Notes under the pieces: generated by a model
Told to the model about the DNA's origin: nothing
Databases searched by the model: none
The model's input: the letters and a program-made list of their open reading frames with translations, nothing else
Position numbers and translations under genes: made by a program
Assembly: GCA_030150405.1 (NCBI GenBank)
Contig: JASLFU010000007.1
Location: 1-43,746 of the forward strand
Reading direction: 5' to 3'
Length of the DNA: 43,746 nucleotides
Source of the DNA: Ignatzschineria sp.
Lineage (GTDB): Bacteria > Pseudomonadota > Gammaproteobacteria > Cardiobacteriales > Wohlfahrtiimonadaceae
Shown here: positions 17,248-25,487 of the stretch, one piece after another
Layout: every line of letters begins with the position of its first letter
How positions within the stretch are numbered: position 1 is the first letter of the stretch

Positions 17248-18308
17248 ACCCTACCTCTATTTCGTAACAGAATCGTGATGAAGAAAGGCACTCCCACTAA
17301 TGAAGTGACAATCCCTACAGGGATCTCTACACCATGAATAATATTTTTTGATGCGATGGATGATAAGGATAATACCAACGCTCCAATCAGTGCGCTTCCG
17401 GGAAGATAGAAACGATGCTCCTCACCAAAAAGAAAGCGCGCAATATGGGGGGAAACTAAGCCAATAAAGCTAATCGGCCCCACAAACGCAACGGAAACCG
17501 CTGCTAAAATACTTACGCGTACAAGCGTATTAAGCCGTAACGCCCGCACATTAATTCCAAAACTCATCGCCCGATCTTCACCTAAGCGAAAAGCGGTGAG
17601 CTTCCAACTATTTAAGAGTGACCAAGGGAAGATCAACACCACTAGGGCGGCTAATATCGCCAACTCAATCCAAGTCGCCCGGGCTAAATCCCCCATAGTC
17701 CAGAAGACTAAAGTCTGTAAACTATCTTCTGTCGCGATAAATTGCATCATCGCCACCAGCGCATTAAAGGTAAAGACTAAAGCAATTCCAAAAAGCACAA
17801 TGCCTGAAGTCTGCGCCTTAATGACTCTAGCGATAAAATCGAGCAGTAAAGCCGAAAGCAGTGCAAACACAAAAGCATTGGCGGAAATAAACCACTGACT
17901 AGGAATCCCCGCAATACCGATGCCAGAGACAATGGCTAATGCCGCCCCAAAGGAGGCTGCCGAAGAGACGCCTAGAGTAAAGGGGGAGGCTAAAGGATTA
18001 TTTAAAACCGTCTGCATCTCTGCCCCTGCAAGCCCTAAGGCAAGTCCCACTACGACCGCCATTAACGCCTTAGGCAAGCGGAGATCCCACACAATAGTGC
18101 GCACCTGTGGCAGAGCGTTTTCAGGTTCAAAAATGGTGTTCAGGAACTCCTTTACCGTTAAACCTGAGGGCCCTAAAGTAAAGTCTGCAATGAGCGAAAG
18201 CACAATACAGAGCGCCACCACAAAAATAAGAAAGATACGCTTTCGTATAATTTTGCGATAGGCTGCTTGATATCCAATTTCGCCACTGGTTTGCATGCTT
18301 GCCGACAT
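17244..18308 (-). CDS. Iron-complex ABC transporter, FecCD-type permease
   Basis: 354 aa polytopic inner-membrane permease with about ten hydrophobic helices. The motif VWDLRLPKALMAVVVGLALG (around residues 70-89) with the following AGAEMQTVLNNPLASPFTLG (around 91-110) is the hallmark of the FecCD/BtuC family. The coupling segment near the C-terminus is GPISFIGLVSPHIARFLFGE. It probably works as a homodimer, since only one permease gene is present. It starts 70 bases after the binding-protein gene with a weak ribosome site and overlaps the ATPase gene. Confidence 0.93.
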   Translation of the reverse strand: MSASMQTSGEIGYQAAYRKIIRKRIFLIFVVALCIVLSLIADFTLGPSGLTVKEFLNTIFEPENALPQVRTIVWDLRLPKALMAVVVGLALGLAGAEMQTVLNNPLASPFTLGVSSAASFGAALAIVSGIGIAGIPSQWFISANAFVFALLSALLLDFIARVIKAQTSGIVLFGIALVFTFNALVAMMQFIATEDSLQTLVFWTMGDLARATWIELAILAALVVLIFPWSLLNSWKLTAFRLGEDRAMSFGINVRALRLNTLVRVSILAAVSVAFVGPISFIGLVSPHIARFLFGEEHRFYLPGSALIGALVLSLSSIASKNIIHGVEIPVGIVTSLVGVPFFITILLRNRGRV

Positions 18309-18378
18309 AAAGTTAATCGTAATTTAAGTAAATAAGATGTAGCAAAAAGCGCCCAAGCCCCTTTTGCTACGTAAGTTT

Positions 18379-19512
18379 TTATTCTTCGCGCTTCTCTTCT
18401 TTGAGCTCAACCCAATAAGTGCCTACAGGCTCTACCGCTAAAAACTCCTGATGCATGCGCTCTAAAGTCTCTTGCGGATCGAGGTCCTTAAACTTCTCTG
18501 GGTAGAACCATTTTGCAAAATTCTGAATCGCTAAAATGTTATAAGGCGAATTGTAATAATTGTGCCAAACACCATAAACACGCTCATTCTCAATGGCGGT
18601 TAAATGGGAGATTCCGGTGCGGTTAAGCACACTTTTTAAGCCTGCACGAGCTTCCTCTTTTGTTGTCTGCATACCAAAAGGAATGCCGGGAAGACCTTTA
18701 TTCGGCACAATGCTTCCACTTGCGATATAGACATCGGGATCCGCTACAATAAGCTTTTCGATGTTGATCTTACCAAGCGCGCCGGGAAGAAGTGCTTTTG
18801 CAATATTTTTACCCCCAGCTAAATCGACAAAGTCCCCCATATTTCCATTACCGGCTGTACCACAACAGCTGGGGCTTGTCCCTGCTTTTAACTCAATAAA
18901 AACAGTGGCTTTTTCCGCCTCTGGGATCTCTTGGGTAACCTCCGTTACGCGCTTAAGCTCTGTCTCATAAAACTCAATAAATTTTTCAGCTTCAGCTTCC
19001 CGCTGAATCGCTTTTCCTAAAATACGCATGCTGGGCACGGTATTCTTTAAAGGAGCGCTCCGAAAATCGATAAAAACAACAGGAACACCCGATTGCTCGA
19101 GATATTTTACCAGGTTGCTATCAATGCCTGGTCCATGACCTGTTAAGCCAAAAATGGCCACATCAGGGTGGATAGAGAGCACCTTTTCATCACTTACACT
19201 CTCGGGAGTGGAGTTGCCGATTAAAGAGATCTTCTCAATCTCAGGGAATTTCTCTTTATACACTGCATAAGTTTGAGGATCGAGCTTTTTAAAATCCCCC
19301 TGCCAGCCAACAATTCTATCGAGCGGCTTATCCCCTTCTAAAAGGGCAACAGCCTGAATAAAGCGCCCTTCCCCTAAAAGAATCCGTTCGATCTTTTTAT
19401 CATCCGGGATGGTGACTTCTCTTCCCGCAACATCGGTAAATGTCGCAGCATTTGCCGAAGCAAAGAGCGATAAGCTGACAACTGCAGTGAGTGTTTTAAT
19501 CTTATTGAGCAT
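18379..19512 (-). CDS. Iron-complex ABC transporter, periplasmic binding protein
   Basis: 377 aa from the ATG at 19512. A TTG three codons earlier is unlikely because AGGA then lies too close. The signal peptide LNKIKTLTAVVSLSLFASAN ends in ANA before ATFTDVAGREVTIP, the usual start of a mature FepB/BtuF-type protein. There is no lipobox cysteine, so it should be soluble in the periplasm. Class III features include IERILLGEGRF, HPDVAIFGLTGHG, GVPVVFIDFRSAPLKNTVPS and DVYIASGS. The stretch AGTSPSCCGTAGNGNMGDFV with a Cys pair is distinctive. The ligand, a ferric siderophore or related chelate, is inferred from the Fur boxes. No TonB-dependent receptor lies in the window. Confidence 0.9.
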   Translation of the reverse strand: MLNKIKTLTAVVSLSLFASANAATFTDVAGREVTIPDDKKIERILLGEGRFIQAVALLEGDKPLDRIVGWQGDFKKLDPQTYAVYKEKFPEIEKISLIGNSTPESVSDEKVLSIHPDVAIFGLTGHGPGIDSNLVKYLEQSGVPVVFIDFRSAPLKNTVPSMRILGKAIQREAEAEKFIEFYETELKRVTEVTQEIPEAEKATVFIELKAGTSPSCCGTAGNGNMGDFVDLAGGKNIAKALLPGALGKINIEKLIVADPDVYIASGSIVPNKGLPGIPFGMQTTKEEARAGLKSVLNRTGISHLTAIENERVYGVWHNYYNSPYNILAIQNFAKWFYPEKFKDLDPQETLERMHQEFLAVEPVGTYWVELKEEKREE

Positions 19513-19529
19513 AGGGATCAATTCCTGTT

Positions 19530-19548
19530 AGTAATAATTCTCATTTGC
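19530..19548 (-). promoter_or_regulatory. Fur box 1 of the iron transporter operon
   Basis: On the minus strand this reads GCAAATGAGAATTATTACT, close to the Fur consensus GATAATGATAATCATTATC with the diagnostic AATGAGAATTATT core. It lies just upstream of the ribosome site of the binding-protein gene, so repression under iron-replete conditions is expected. Confidence 0.75.
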
Positions 19549-19570
19549 TACTTAAATTCATCATAAGCTA

Positions 19571-19589
19571 AATGATAATTACTATCAAA
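19571..19589 (-). promoter_or_regulatory. Fur box 2 of the iron transporter operon
   Basis: AATGATAATTACTATCAAA contains a near-perfect 7-1-7 palindrome (TGATAAT T ACTATCA, 19573-19587). It is 41 bases upstream of the first box. Two boxes fit stacked Fur binding over the promoter. Confidence 0.75.
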
Positions 19590-19717
19590 TGTTAAGTAAC
19601 ACTTAATACTAAAATAATTTTTAAGCTTTGATATAACACAACTTTTGTCAACTTTTCTGCCAAAGCTCAAAATTGAGTATAGCCCAAAAGATACAGCTCT
19701 GTATGCTTTATTTGCGC

Positions 19718-20476
19718 TTAAAGTAGAGGTAAGTAGACATCAAACCGAGTATTAGGAGATTCAATTGTGTGATTAGGCGTCAATTCCCCTACATATTCTG
19801 CCCCCGCAGGACGCTTAACAACCACACGCTCAGCACCACTTTTAAGTGCTGCCCTTAAGAGCTGCTCACTATCTTGATCTGCCCCCACTAGATTACGAAT
19901 AATGCGCAACTCCTTCTTCACTAGCGCCGACTTTTTCCGCTCGGGATACATCGGATCCATATAGATAAGCTCGGGGCGCTCTTTAGAATTGTGCAGATAT
20001 TGAATAGAATCCCCTTTTTCGAGCATAATTTTCTCAGCAAATTGCGGTGCTTCCTTTTGAAGCTCAAGCAGAGCATAGGTTAAAAGGCATTGCAGCACCG
20101 GGTTGCGCTCAAACATTTTGACACTAAATCCCGCAAAGAGCAGTAATCCAGAGTCTCGCCCTAAACCCGCAGTGAGATCAAGGACGGTTTTCGGCTCCGT
20201 GCTCTTCCAGCTTAATGCTCTTAAAAGAGGTTCTTGGGCTTTATTCATCCGCTCGATCCGATAGCGCATCTTAGGTGAAAGAAAATCGAGCAGAAGATTT
20301 CCCGCTTCGGCATCTTTCCAGAAAAAACGTTTTCCATCCCAAACGAAATAATCCCCGCTTCCTCTTTCAGGCTCGATCTCTCTAAATTGATAGCCTGGCA
20401 ACGTAAGGGGACTCTCCACTCCCCCTTTAATGGTATGAAGTGGGAAGGTCGGCTCATTTAAATTTTGCATATTCAT
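19718..20476 (-). CDS. rsmJ: 16S rRNA (guanine1516-N2)-methyltransferase RsmJ
   Basis: 252 aa from the ATG at 20476, matching the usual length of about 250. The longer open frame upstream overlaps tag and is not needed. The SAM-binding motif is VLDLTAGLGRDSGLL, followed by VKMFERNPVLQCLL. The family-specific catalytic region is ELIYMDPMYPERKKSALVKK, and VVKRPAGAEYVGEL and TRFDVYLPLL close the fold. RsmJ methylates a guanine in helix 45 of 16S rRNA. The start lies about 10 bases past the tag stop, so the two are probably co-transcribed. The short gap to the Fur-controlled operon contains no terminator that I can see. Confidence 0.92.
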   Translation of the reverse strand: MNMQNLNEPTFPLHTIKGGVESPLTLPGYQFREIEPERGSGDYFVWDGKRFFWKDAEAGNLLLDFLSPKMRYRIERMNKAQEPLLRALSWKSTEPKTVLDLTAGLGRDSGLLLFAGFSVKMFERNPVLQCLLTYALLELQKEAPQFAEKIMLEKGDSIQYLHNSKERPELIYMDPMYPERKKSALVKKELRIIRNLVGADQDSEQLLRAALKSGAERVVVKRPAGAEYVGELTPNHTIESPNTRFDVYLPLL

Positions 20477-20486
20477 CACTCTCTCT

Positions 20487-21143
20487 TTACCTCGATCCCC
20501 TGTTAGACAATTCTTTTTTGAGGATCTTTTCCGGATATAGATAACACTCCCGTGTGTGATCATTAATCATCCCAATCGCCTGCAAAAAGGCGTAGAGCGT
20601 CACACTCCCTAAGCGTTTAAAACCCTCTCTTTTAAATTGCCGAGCAAGATGATCTGAAAACTCAGTACGATTTGGGGGCATCTCCCCGCTTTTATAGATA
20701 TTAAGCTGGGGCGTAAATGCTTTCATATTATAAAACTGTTTCATCTCTTCCCTTAGCCAATCTCTCAATAACCCCTCTCTTTGGCGAAATCTTAAATAGG
20801 CTCTGGCATTCTCCACAATCGATTCTAGCTTTTGTCTATGACGGATTAAGCCTCTATTTTGAAGCAACTCCTCAAGCTCTTCAGGCCCAATCCTTGCAAT
20901 CTTTTCTGGCTCAAACTGGTAAAAGGCTTGTCGATACGCCTCCCGTTTTTTAAGCACCGTCCACCAAGAGAGGCCGGCTTGTTGCGTCTCTAAAAGAAGC
21001 TGCTCGAAAATCTTCTCTTCAGCCTCCTCTAGCCTTCCCCATTCGTTATCATGATATTGTTGATAGAGCGGAGCTTCCATGCACCATCTGCAACGGGATT
21101 GACCTTGTACAGCCTCTTTAAACTCATAATTTCGCTGGCTCAT
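20487..21143 (-). CDS. tag: DNA-3-methyladenine glycosylase I
   Basis: 218 aa from the ATG at 21143, with AGAGG seven bases upstream; the GTG two codons earlier is too close to that site. It excises 3-methyladenine from alkylated DNA. The N-terminal RCRWCMEAPLYQQYHDNEWG carries two of the zinc-binding cysteines or histidines, and the C-terminal GMINDHTREC supplies the other ligands. The segment LLETQQAGLSWWTVLKKREA contains the base-binding Glu and aromatic residues. LYAFLQAIGMINDHTREC is family-typical. It is slightly longer than E. coli Tag (187 aa) because of extra residues at both ends. First gene of a probable tag-rsmJ pair. Confidence 0.95.
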   Translation of the reverse strand: MSQRNYEFKEAVQGQSRCRWCMEAPLYQQYHDNEWGRLEEAEEKIFEQLLLETQQAGLSWWTVLKKREAYRQAFYQFEPEKIARIGPEELEELLQNRGLIRHRQKLESIVENARAYLRFRQREGLLRDWLREEMKQFYNMKAFTPQLNIYKSGEMPPNRTEFSDHLARQFKREGFKRLGSVTLYAFLQAIGMINDHTRECYLYPEKILKKELSNRGSR

Positions 21144-21206
21144 CTTCACACCTCTTAGAGGGGCTCACTTATTTAACCTCTGAATTTTAAAACTGCCTAT
21201 AAAAGA

Positions 21207-21225
21207 GGCGAAGAAATTCTTCGCC
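21207..21225 (-). terminator. Probable terminator after the methyltransferase gene
   Basis: GGCGAAGAAATTCTTCGCC is a near-perfect palindrome that would form a 7-bp stem with a five-base loop. On the minus strand it is followed by TCTTTTAT. It lies 42 bases beyond the stop of the minus-strand methyltransferase gene. Confidence 0.6.
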
Positions 21226-21266
21226 CATTGTAGAGGGTTCACACCTCTTGTTGAACTCTCTTTAAA

Positions 21267-21923
21267 CTATTCAAAATCAAAATCGAGATCATCCTCTAAA
21301 ATTGTAATCTTCTCCTGATACCCTGCTCGATAGATTAAAAAACGGCCATACTCCCCGTGCGCCCCATAGGCCATCACTTTTTTAAAGAGGGTGAAAAGGG
21401 TATTTTGGCGAATATAGCGCTCCACCTCAGGAAGAGGATAGTAGATAATCAGATCCATCGGCCGAGGGGAATCCTTAAAGGAGCGGGTAATATTGCTCAA
21501 AACTGCTTGGTAGATCTCAAGAGAGAAAGGATTAAAAAAGTAGAAACAGTTGTGGTGATTCTCAATGGGGTATTGCTCCGCCATGGCATAATCAAAACGT
21601 AACTTACCCGCTCCACGGCGAGGATGCTTCTCTTGATAAGCCTCTAAATTCCAGAGCGCCTCATCGAGAGTGGTTTCATTCACTTCCACCCCCACAACAT
21701 CACAATTAAAGCGATGATGTAGATAGATGGAGACCCGTCCACGCCCTGCCCCAAAATCCACCACACTATAGTTAGAATGTAAAGGATACTCTAACGCCAA
21801 ACGATCCAGCGCTCGATAGGGGGTTGCCTCATACCGATTATAACGGCGCTCTCGCTTTGGCCACTCACGCAAGCCCACACTTCGAATTCCTAGCTCCTGA
21901 TCACGTTTTCGCTCAAACGACAT
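21267..21923 (-). CDS. Class I SAM-dependent methyltransferase, substrate unknown
   Basis: 218 aa from the ATG at 21923, chosen for its strong ribosome site (AGGAGAAGAG). The open frame continues 11 codons further up without one. The SAM motif is YSVVDFGAGRGRVSIYLHHR (around residues 55-74), followed by the acidic ribose-binding turn in VVGVEVNETTLDEAL. FYFFNPFSLEIYQAVL occupies the motif IV position, with NPF in place of the NPPY of nucleic-acid amino-methyltransferases. The N-terminal segment SVGLREWPKRERRYNRYEAT is basic. It starts about 65 bases after the unrecognised gene upstream and probably belongs to its transcript. The substrate cannot be told. Confidence 0.75.
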   Translation of the reverse strand: MSFERKRDQELGIRSVGLREWPKRERRYNRYEATPYRALDRLALEYPLHSNYSVVDFGAGRGRVSIYLHHRFNCDVVGVEVNETTLDEALWNLEAYQEKHPRRGAGKLRFDYAMAEQYPIENHHNCFYFFNPFSLEIYQAVLSNITRSFKDSPRPMDLIIYYPLPEVERYIRQNTLFTLFKKVMAYGAHGEYGRFLIYRAGYQEKITILEDDLDFDFE

Positions 21924-21988
21924 CTCTCTTCTCCTAAAATCTATATCCGCGCTCAATCCTTTGCGCGCTCCCCCGGAAAACCAACTAT

Positions 21989-22672
21989 TTACCGAGGTTC
22001 AACTTCGCTCTCTATCTCTTCTTCAAACGTTTCATCCGCAACGCTTCTTAAAAAATGCTCCAATGTGGGGCTCTCCTGCCAAACTCGTAAGGCATAGGGA
22101 TCCACCGAAAAAAGGTAACGAGAAGCGCGGGCCTCAGCTCCATGATTCTCCCCCATCTTCGCAATACGATGTTTATAGAGCGCTTCCCCATCTTCAGAGC
22201 CTTGATGCTCCCGGGTGATGTGATAGCCTCGCTCCGTATAAAATTGGGTGACCTCAGCAATTAAGGCTTCCCGATCCCGAATATATTGAATGGCATCCTC
22301 GTTATTTATGGAGTAAGCATCTACAATCGTTGCCCCCTCAATAAGGGGTGGATACTCCCCGCTAATTTCTGGAGCAGAAGAGTCATTGCGATCCCATTCA
22401 TGGGCCTCTCGCCAAAAAATTGAGATCTCACTGCCCGGAGCAAACATAAATCGGGTGAGCAGAAAATTTGCCCCCCGATGGTTCACAATATACTCATCGG
22501 GCAGGTGCTCATAATTGAGGAGATAATCCTGAAACAACCTGCCATCAAAAGTACTCTCTCGCAGCTGCACAAAAGGGATCTTATGGATAAACTCCATCAT
22601 AGAATCTTGCTCCGTAAAGATGCCTACAAGATGCTCTCGCCCTTCCTGTTCTAAATAGAGAATATACGCCAT
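21989..22672 (-). CDS. Unrecognised acidic protein
   Basis: 227 aa from the ATG at 22672 (ribosome site AAAGGAAGGCT). The frame extends 11 basic codons further up, but without support. I do not recognise a family. The protein opens MAYILYLEQEGREHLVGIFT and has PDEYIVNHRGANFLLTRFMF in the middle. It ends in a strongly acidic tail (FEEEIESEVEPR). There is no signal peptide, membrane segment or catalytic motif. It has its own promoter with a perfect -35 embedded in an inverted repeat, and the methyltransferase gene follows it. The pairing suggests a shared pathway, but nothing identifies it. Confidence 0.6.
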   Translation of the reverse strand: MAYILYLEQEGREHLVGIFTEQDSMMEFIHKIPFVQLRESTFDGRLFQDYLLNYEHLPDEYIVNHRGANFLLTRFMFAPGSEISIFWREAHEWDRNDSSAPEISGEYPPLIEGATIVDAYSINNEDAIQYIRDREALIAEVTQFYTERGYHITREHQGSEDGEALYKHRIAKMGENHGAEARASRYLFSVDPYALRVWQESPTLEHFLRSVADETFEEEIESEVEPR

Positions 22673-22704
22673 AGCCTTCCTTTTTCTGCGGGCGAAATAG
22701 AACA

Positions 22705-22755
22705 TTCCGCTCTATACATTGCTTGAGATAGTAGAGAGCGGAATTATATTGTCAA
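22705..22755 (-). promoter_or_regulatory. Promoter with flanking inverted repeat, a candidate operator
   Basis: On the minus strand a perfect TTGACA (22750-22755) and TACTAT (22728-22733) are separated by 16 bases, with a predicted start near 22721. The 9-base arms TTCCGCTCT and AGAGCGGAA (22735-22743 and 22705-22713) lie one in the spacer and one at about +8 to +16. Their centres are 30 bases apart, near three helical turns. The upstream arm is not transcribed, so this is not an RNA hairpin. A dimeric repressor site is the simplest reading. Confidence 0.55.
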
Positions 22756-22837
22756 CCTTCCTAAAGAAAAGGGGACATAAAAGCAGATAATCCTCTTCTT
22801 AACCATGCCCCCTTCAAATCGAATTAATCGATAACAA

Positions 22838-24343
22838 CTATTGTTGATAGCCCCGATCGAGCGCTCGAAAAGCGAGACTTTCCGTAAGATGCCGGCTATT
22901 GATGCTTTCTGCGCCATCAAGATCGGCAATGGTTCGAGCAACACGCAAAATTCGATGATAGCTTCTCGGGGAGAGATTGAGCCTCTTTTGAGCTAAACCG
23001 AGAAGTTTTAATTCAGGCTCTCCGAGAAGGCAATCCTCATCGATCTCTTTAACTTCAAGATCGGCATTTGCCTTACCTCGCCGTTGAAATTGTCGCTCCC
23101 GGGCCTGCTCTACACGCTCCTTTATCTTACTTGAGGGTTCTCCCGGCGCTTGAGCCTGCAACTCTTCAGTGGTAATTCGAGGAACTTCCACATGTAGGTC
23201 AATACGATCTAGCAAAGGCCCCGAGACACGTCCCCGATAGCGCTCAACGGCAAAATCACTACAGGTACATTGATGCTCCTGGTCTCCAAAATATCCACAG
23301 GGGCACGGATTCATGGCGGCGATAAGCTGGAACTTTGCCGGATACTCTACCTGTTGCATTGCCCGTGAGATATGGATAACGCCAGACTCTAATGGCTCTC
23401 GCAAAACTTCTAACACCCGCCGGTCAAACTCTGGAAATTCATCTAAAAAGAGAATCCCATTATGGGCTAGAGAGATCTCCCCCGGCTTAGGGTAAGAGCC
23501 TCCCCCCACAAGCGCCACCGATGAAGCCGTATGGTGTGGTGTTCGATAAGGGCGCACGCCAAATTGGCTCGCATGAAAACCTTGCCGACTAATAGAAGCG
23601 ATCATCGCACTCTCTATCGCCTCCTTCTGGTTCATGCTCGGCATAATGCCAGCAAATCGGGAAGCTAGCATCGTCTTTCCTGTTCCGGGTGGGCCGATCA
23701 AAAGTACATTATGTCCCCCAGCTGCTGCAATCTCTAATGCTCTTTTCGCAAAATGCTGCCCCTTCACTTCGCTAAAATCACGAAACTCTTGACGCTCTAG
23801 GGTATCTATCTTATCAGGCGGAGCGAGTCTCTTCTCCCCCTCTAAGGCCTCGACCACATCGCGCAAATTCTCAGCCACATAAAAGTTGGGATACTCTAAA
23901 AAGCTGATCTCCTCTGCCCGCTCTTTCGGTACAATCAATACCCTTTTCGCCTGCATCGCTTGAATCGCCGTCGGCAATAATCCACTAATCGGTCGCAACT
24001 CCCCCGTAAGTGCTAGCTCTCCCACCAACTCATAATCTAGCAGACTCTCTACCCGCAATTGCCCAGAAGCCATTAATAAGCCAATCGCAATGGGAAGATC
24101 ATACCGTCCCCCCTCTTTCGGCAGATCGGCCGGAGAGAGATTAATCGTGATTTTACGATTAGGAAACTCAAATCCCGAGTTAATGATCGCCGCGCGCACT
24201 CGATCTTTACTCTCTTTCACTGCGGTCTCCGGCATTCCAACAATGGTAAACGCTGGCAAACCATTACTAATATGCGCCTCAACACGCACATTGGGAGCAT
24301 GCAAGGCATTTTGCGCCCGTGTGAGCACCACAGAAACCGACAT
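22838..24343 (-). CDS. comM: ComM/YifB-family AAA+ Mg-chelatase-like ATPase
   Basis: 501 aa, standard length. It opens SVVLTRAQNALHAPNVRVEA, with the ChlI-like N-terminal domain (PGLPA-type motif here NGLPAFTIVGMPETAVKES). The AAA+ core has Walker A GPPGTGKTMLASRF (around residues 219-232) and Walker B GILFLDEFPEF. A zinc-like MNPCPCGYFGDQEHQC motif and the C-terminal domain with LNLSPRSYHRILRVARTIAD complete it. In naturally competent gammaproteobacteria ComM is a hexameric branch-migration helicase that helps integrate taken-up DNA. It is widely conserved, so its presence does not prove competence. The ribosome site is AAGGAGAAGTAGAG. Confidence 0.93.
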   Translation of the reverse strand: MSVSVVLTRAQNALHAPNVRVEAHISNGLPAFTIVGMPETAVKESKDRVRAAIINSGFEFPNRKITINLSPADLPKEGGRYDLPIAIGLLMASGQLRVESLLDYELVGELALTGELRPISGLLPTAIQAMQAKRVLIVPKERAEEISFLEYPNFYVAENLRDVVEALEGEKRLAPPDKIDTLERQEFRDFSEVKGQHFAKRALEIAAAGGHNVLLIGPPGTGKTMLASRFAGIMPSMNQKEAIESAMIASISRQGFHASQFGVRPYRTPHHTASSVALVGGGSYPKPGEISLAHNGILFLDEFPEFDRRVLEVLREPLESGVIHISRAMQQVEYPAKFQLIAAMNPCPCGYFGDQEHQCTCSDFAVERYRGRVSGPLLDRIDLHVEVPRITTEELQAQAPGEPSSKIKERVEQARERQFQRRGKANADLEVKEIDEDCLLGEPELKLLGLAQKRLNLSPRSYHRILRVARTIADLDGAESINSRHLTESLAFRALDRGYQQ

Positions 24344-24534
24344 CTCTACTTCTCCTTTCTCTCAATATTCCATCGGCATCAACAAAAAACTAAAAATGAA
24401 CCGCTTATCTCTTTTGAATTCAAAAAACAATTTAACCTATGTAATTCAATAAGTTGGATAGAATATCTTAATTTTAAAAAAGAATAAAACCGGGAGAGCA
24501 ATCGCCCTTAAGAGGAGCTCTAAATCCGCTTTCA

Positions 24535-24543
24535 TGATAGAAT
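24535..24543 (+). promoter_or_regulatory. Extended -10 promoter of fabI
   Basis: TGATAGAAT combines an extended TG with TAGAAT (24538-24543), about 92 bases before the fabI start. No -35 is visible, which is common for extended -10 promoters. The same nonamer occurs before mrp. Confidence 0.45.
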
Positions 24544-24560
24544 GTGGAAAATTTTCAGAG

Positions 24561-24600
24561 AGGTAAGTCTTTGCCGAAATATGGCAAAAGAGACTTGCCT
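24561..24600 (+). other. Leader hairpin upstream of fabI
   Basis: AGGTAAGTCT (24561-24570) pairs with AGACTTGCCT (24591-24600), and TTGCC (24571-24575) pairs with GGCAA (24583-24587), with a three-base bulge and a seven-base loop. That gives about 15 pairs. It ends 34 bases before the ATG and is not followed by a T tract, so it is not a normal terminator. It lies downstream of the proposed promoter, hence inside the leader. Confidence 0.5.
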
Positions 24601-24634
24601 TCGGTTATTAAATCAGTAACAAAAGGATCTATTT

Positions 24635-25414
24635 ATGGGTTTTCTAAAAGGTAAACGTGCCCTTATTGTTGGGCTTGCATCGAACCGCTCAATCGCCTGG
24701 GGAATCGCAAAAGCTATGCGTGAACAGGGTGCTGAGCTTGCATTTAGCTACCATGGCGATCGATTAGAGGATCGTGTTCGTAAAATGGCGGCTGAACTTG
24801 ATTCGGAGATTGTCTTCCCCTGTGATGTTGCAAGCGATGAAGAGATCGATGCATTAATGGATTCTTTAAAAGGCGTCTGGAGTGATGGCTTTGACATTGT
24901 GATCCACTCTGTAGGCTTTGCCCCCCGAGAAGCGCTCGATGGTAACTATTTAGAGACAGTTACCCGCGAAAACTTTAAAATTGCGCATGATATCTCCTCT
25001 TACAGCTTTGCTGCATTAGCTAAGGCGGCAAAACCTCATCTTCGTGAAAATGCTTCGCTTCTCACTTTAACTTATCTTGCGAGCATGCGCTCGGTGCAAA
25101 ACTATAACGTGATGGGCTTAGCTAAAGCCTCGTTAGAAGCCAACGTTCGTTATATGGCTTATGCACTAGGTAAAGAGGGTATTCGTGTTAATGCAATCTC
25201 TGCGGGCCCCATCCGTACATTAGCGGCATCGGGTATTGCTGACTTTAAGAGCATGCTTAGCGCATTTGAACAATCTGCCCCCCTTGGTCGCTGCGTGACC
25301 ATCGAAGAGGTGGGTAATACCGCTGCCTTCTTAAGCTCTGATCTTGCATCAGGTATTACGGGAGAGATCACCTATGTTGATGGCGGCTTTAATACCGTAA
25401 TCTCCGGAATGTAA
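24635..25414 (+). CDS. fabI: Enoyl-[acyl-carrier-protein] reductase (NADH) FabI
   Basis: 259 aa, standard length. It catalyses the last reduction in each fatty-acid elongation cycle and is the target of triclosan-type inhibitors in related species. The NADH-binding N-terminus reads ALIVGLASNRSIAWGIAKAM. The catalytic Tyr and Lys lie in NYNVMGLAKASLEANVRY (Y-x6-K pattern). The C-terminal AFLSSDLASGITGEITYVDG is typical. The ribosome site is AAAGGA eight bases before the ATG. It is monocistronic, with its own promoter, a leader hairpin and a strong terminator, and lies apart from the fabD-fabH-plsX cluster. Confidence 0.97.
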   Translation: MGFLKGKRALIVGLASNRSIAWGIAKAMREQGAELAFSYHGDRLEDRVRKMAAELDSEIVFPCDVASDEEIDALMDSLKGVWSDGFDIVIHSVGFAPREALDGNYLETVTRENFKIAHDISSYSFAALAKAAKPHLRENASLLTLTYLASMRSVQNYNVMGLAKASLEANVRYMAYALGKEGIRVNAISAGPIRTLAASGIADFKSMLSAFEQSAPLGRCVTIEEVGNTAAFLSSDLASGITGEITYVDGGFNTVISGM

Positions 25415-25456
25415 TCCATTATTAGCAAACCATCGATATTTGCATGAATAGTTACC

Positions 25457-25487
25457 AAAAGCCCTTCAATAAGAAGGGCTTTTTTTT
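25457..25487 (+). terminator. Intrinsic terminator after fabI
   Basis: AAAAGCCCTTC (25457-25467) and GAAGGGCTTTT (25473-25483) form an 11-bp stem with a five-base loop and eight or more Ts, 43 bases past the fabI stop. Confidence 0.9.
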
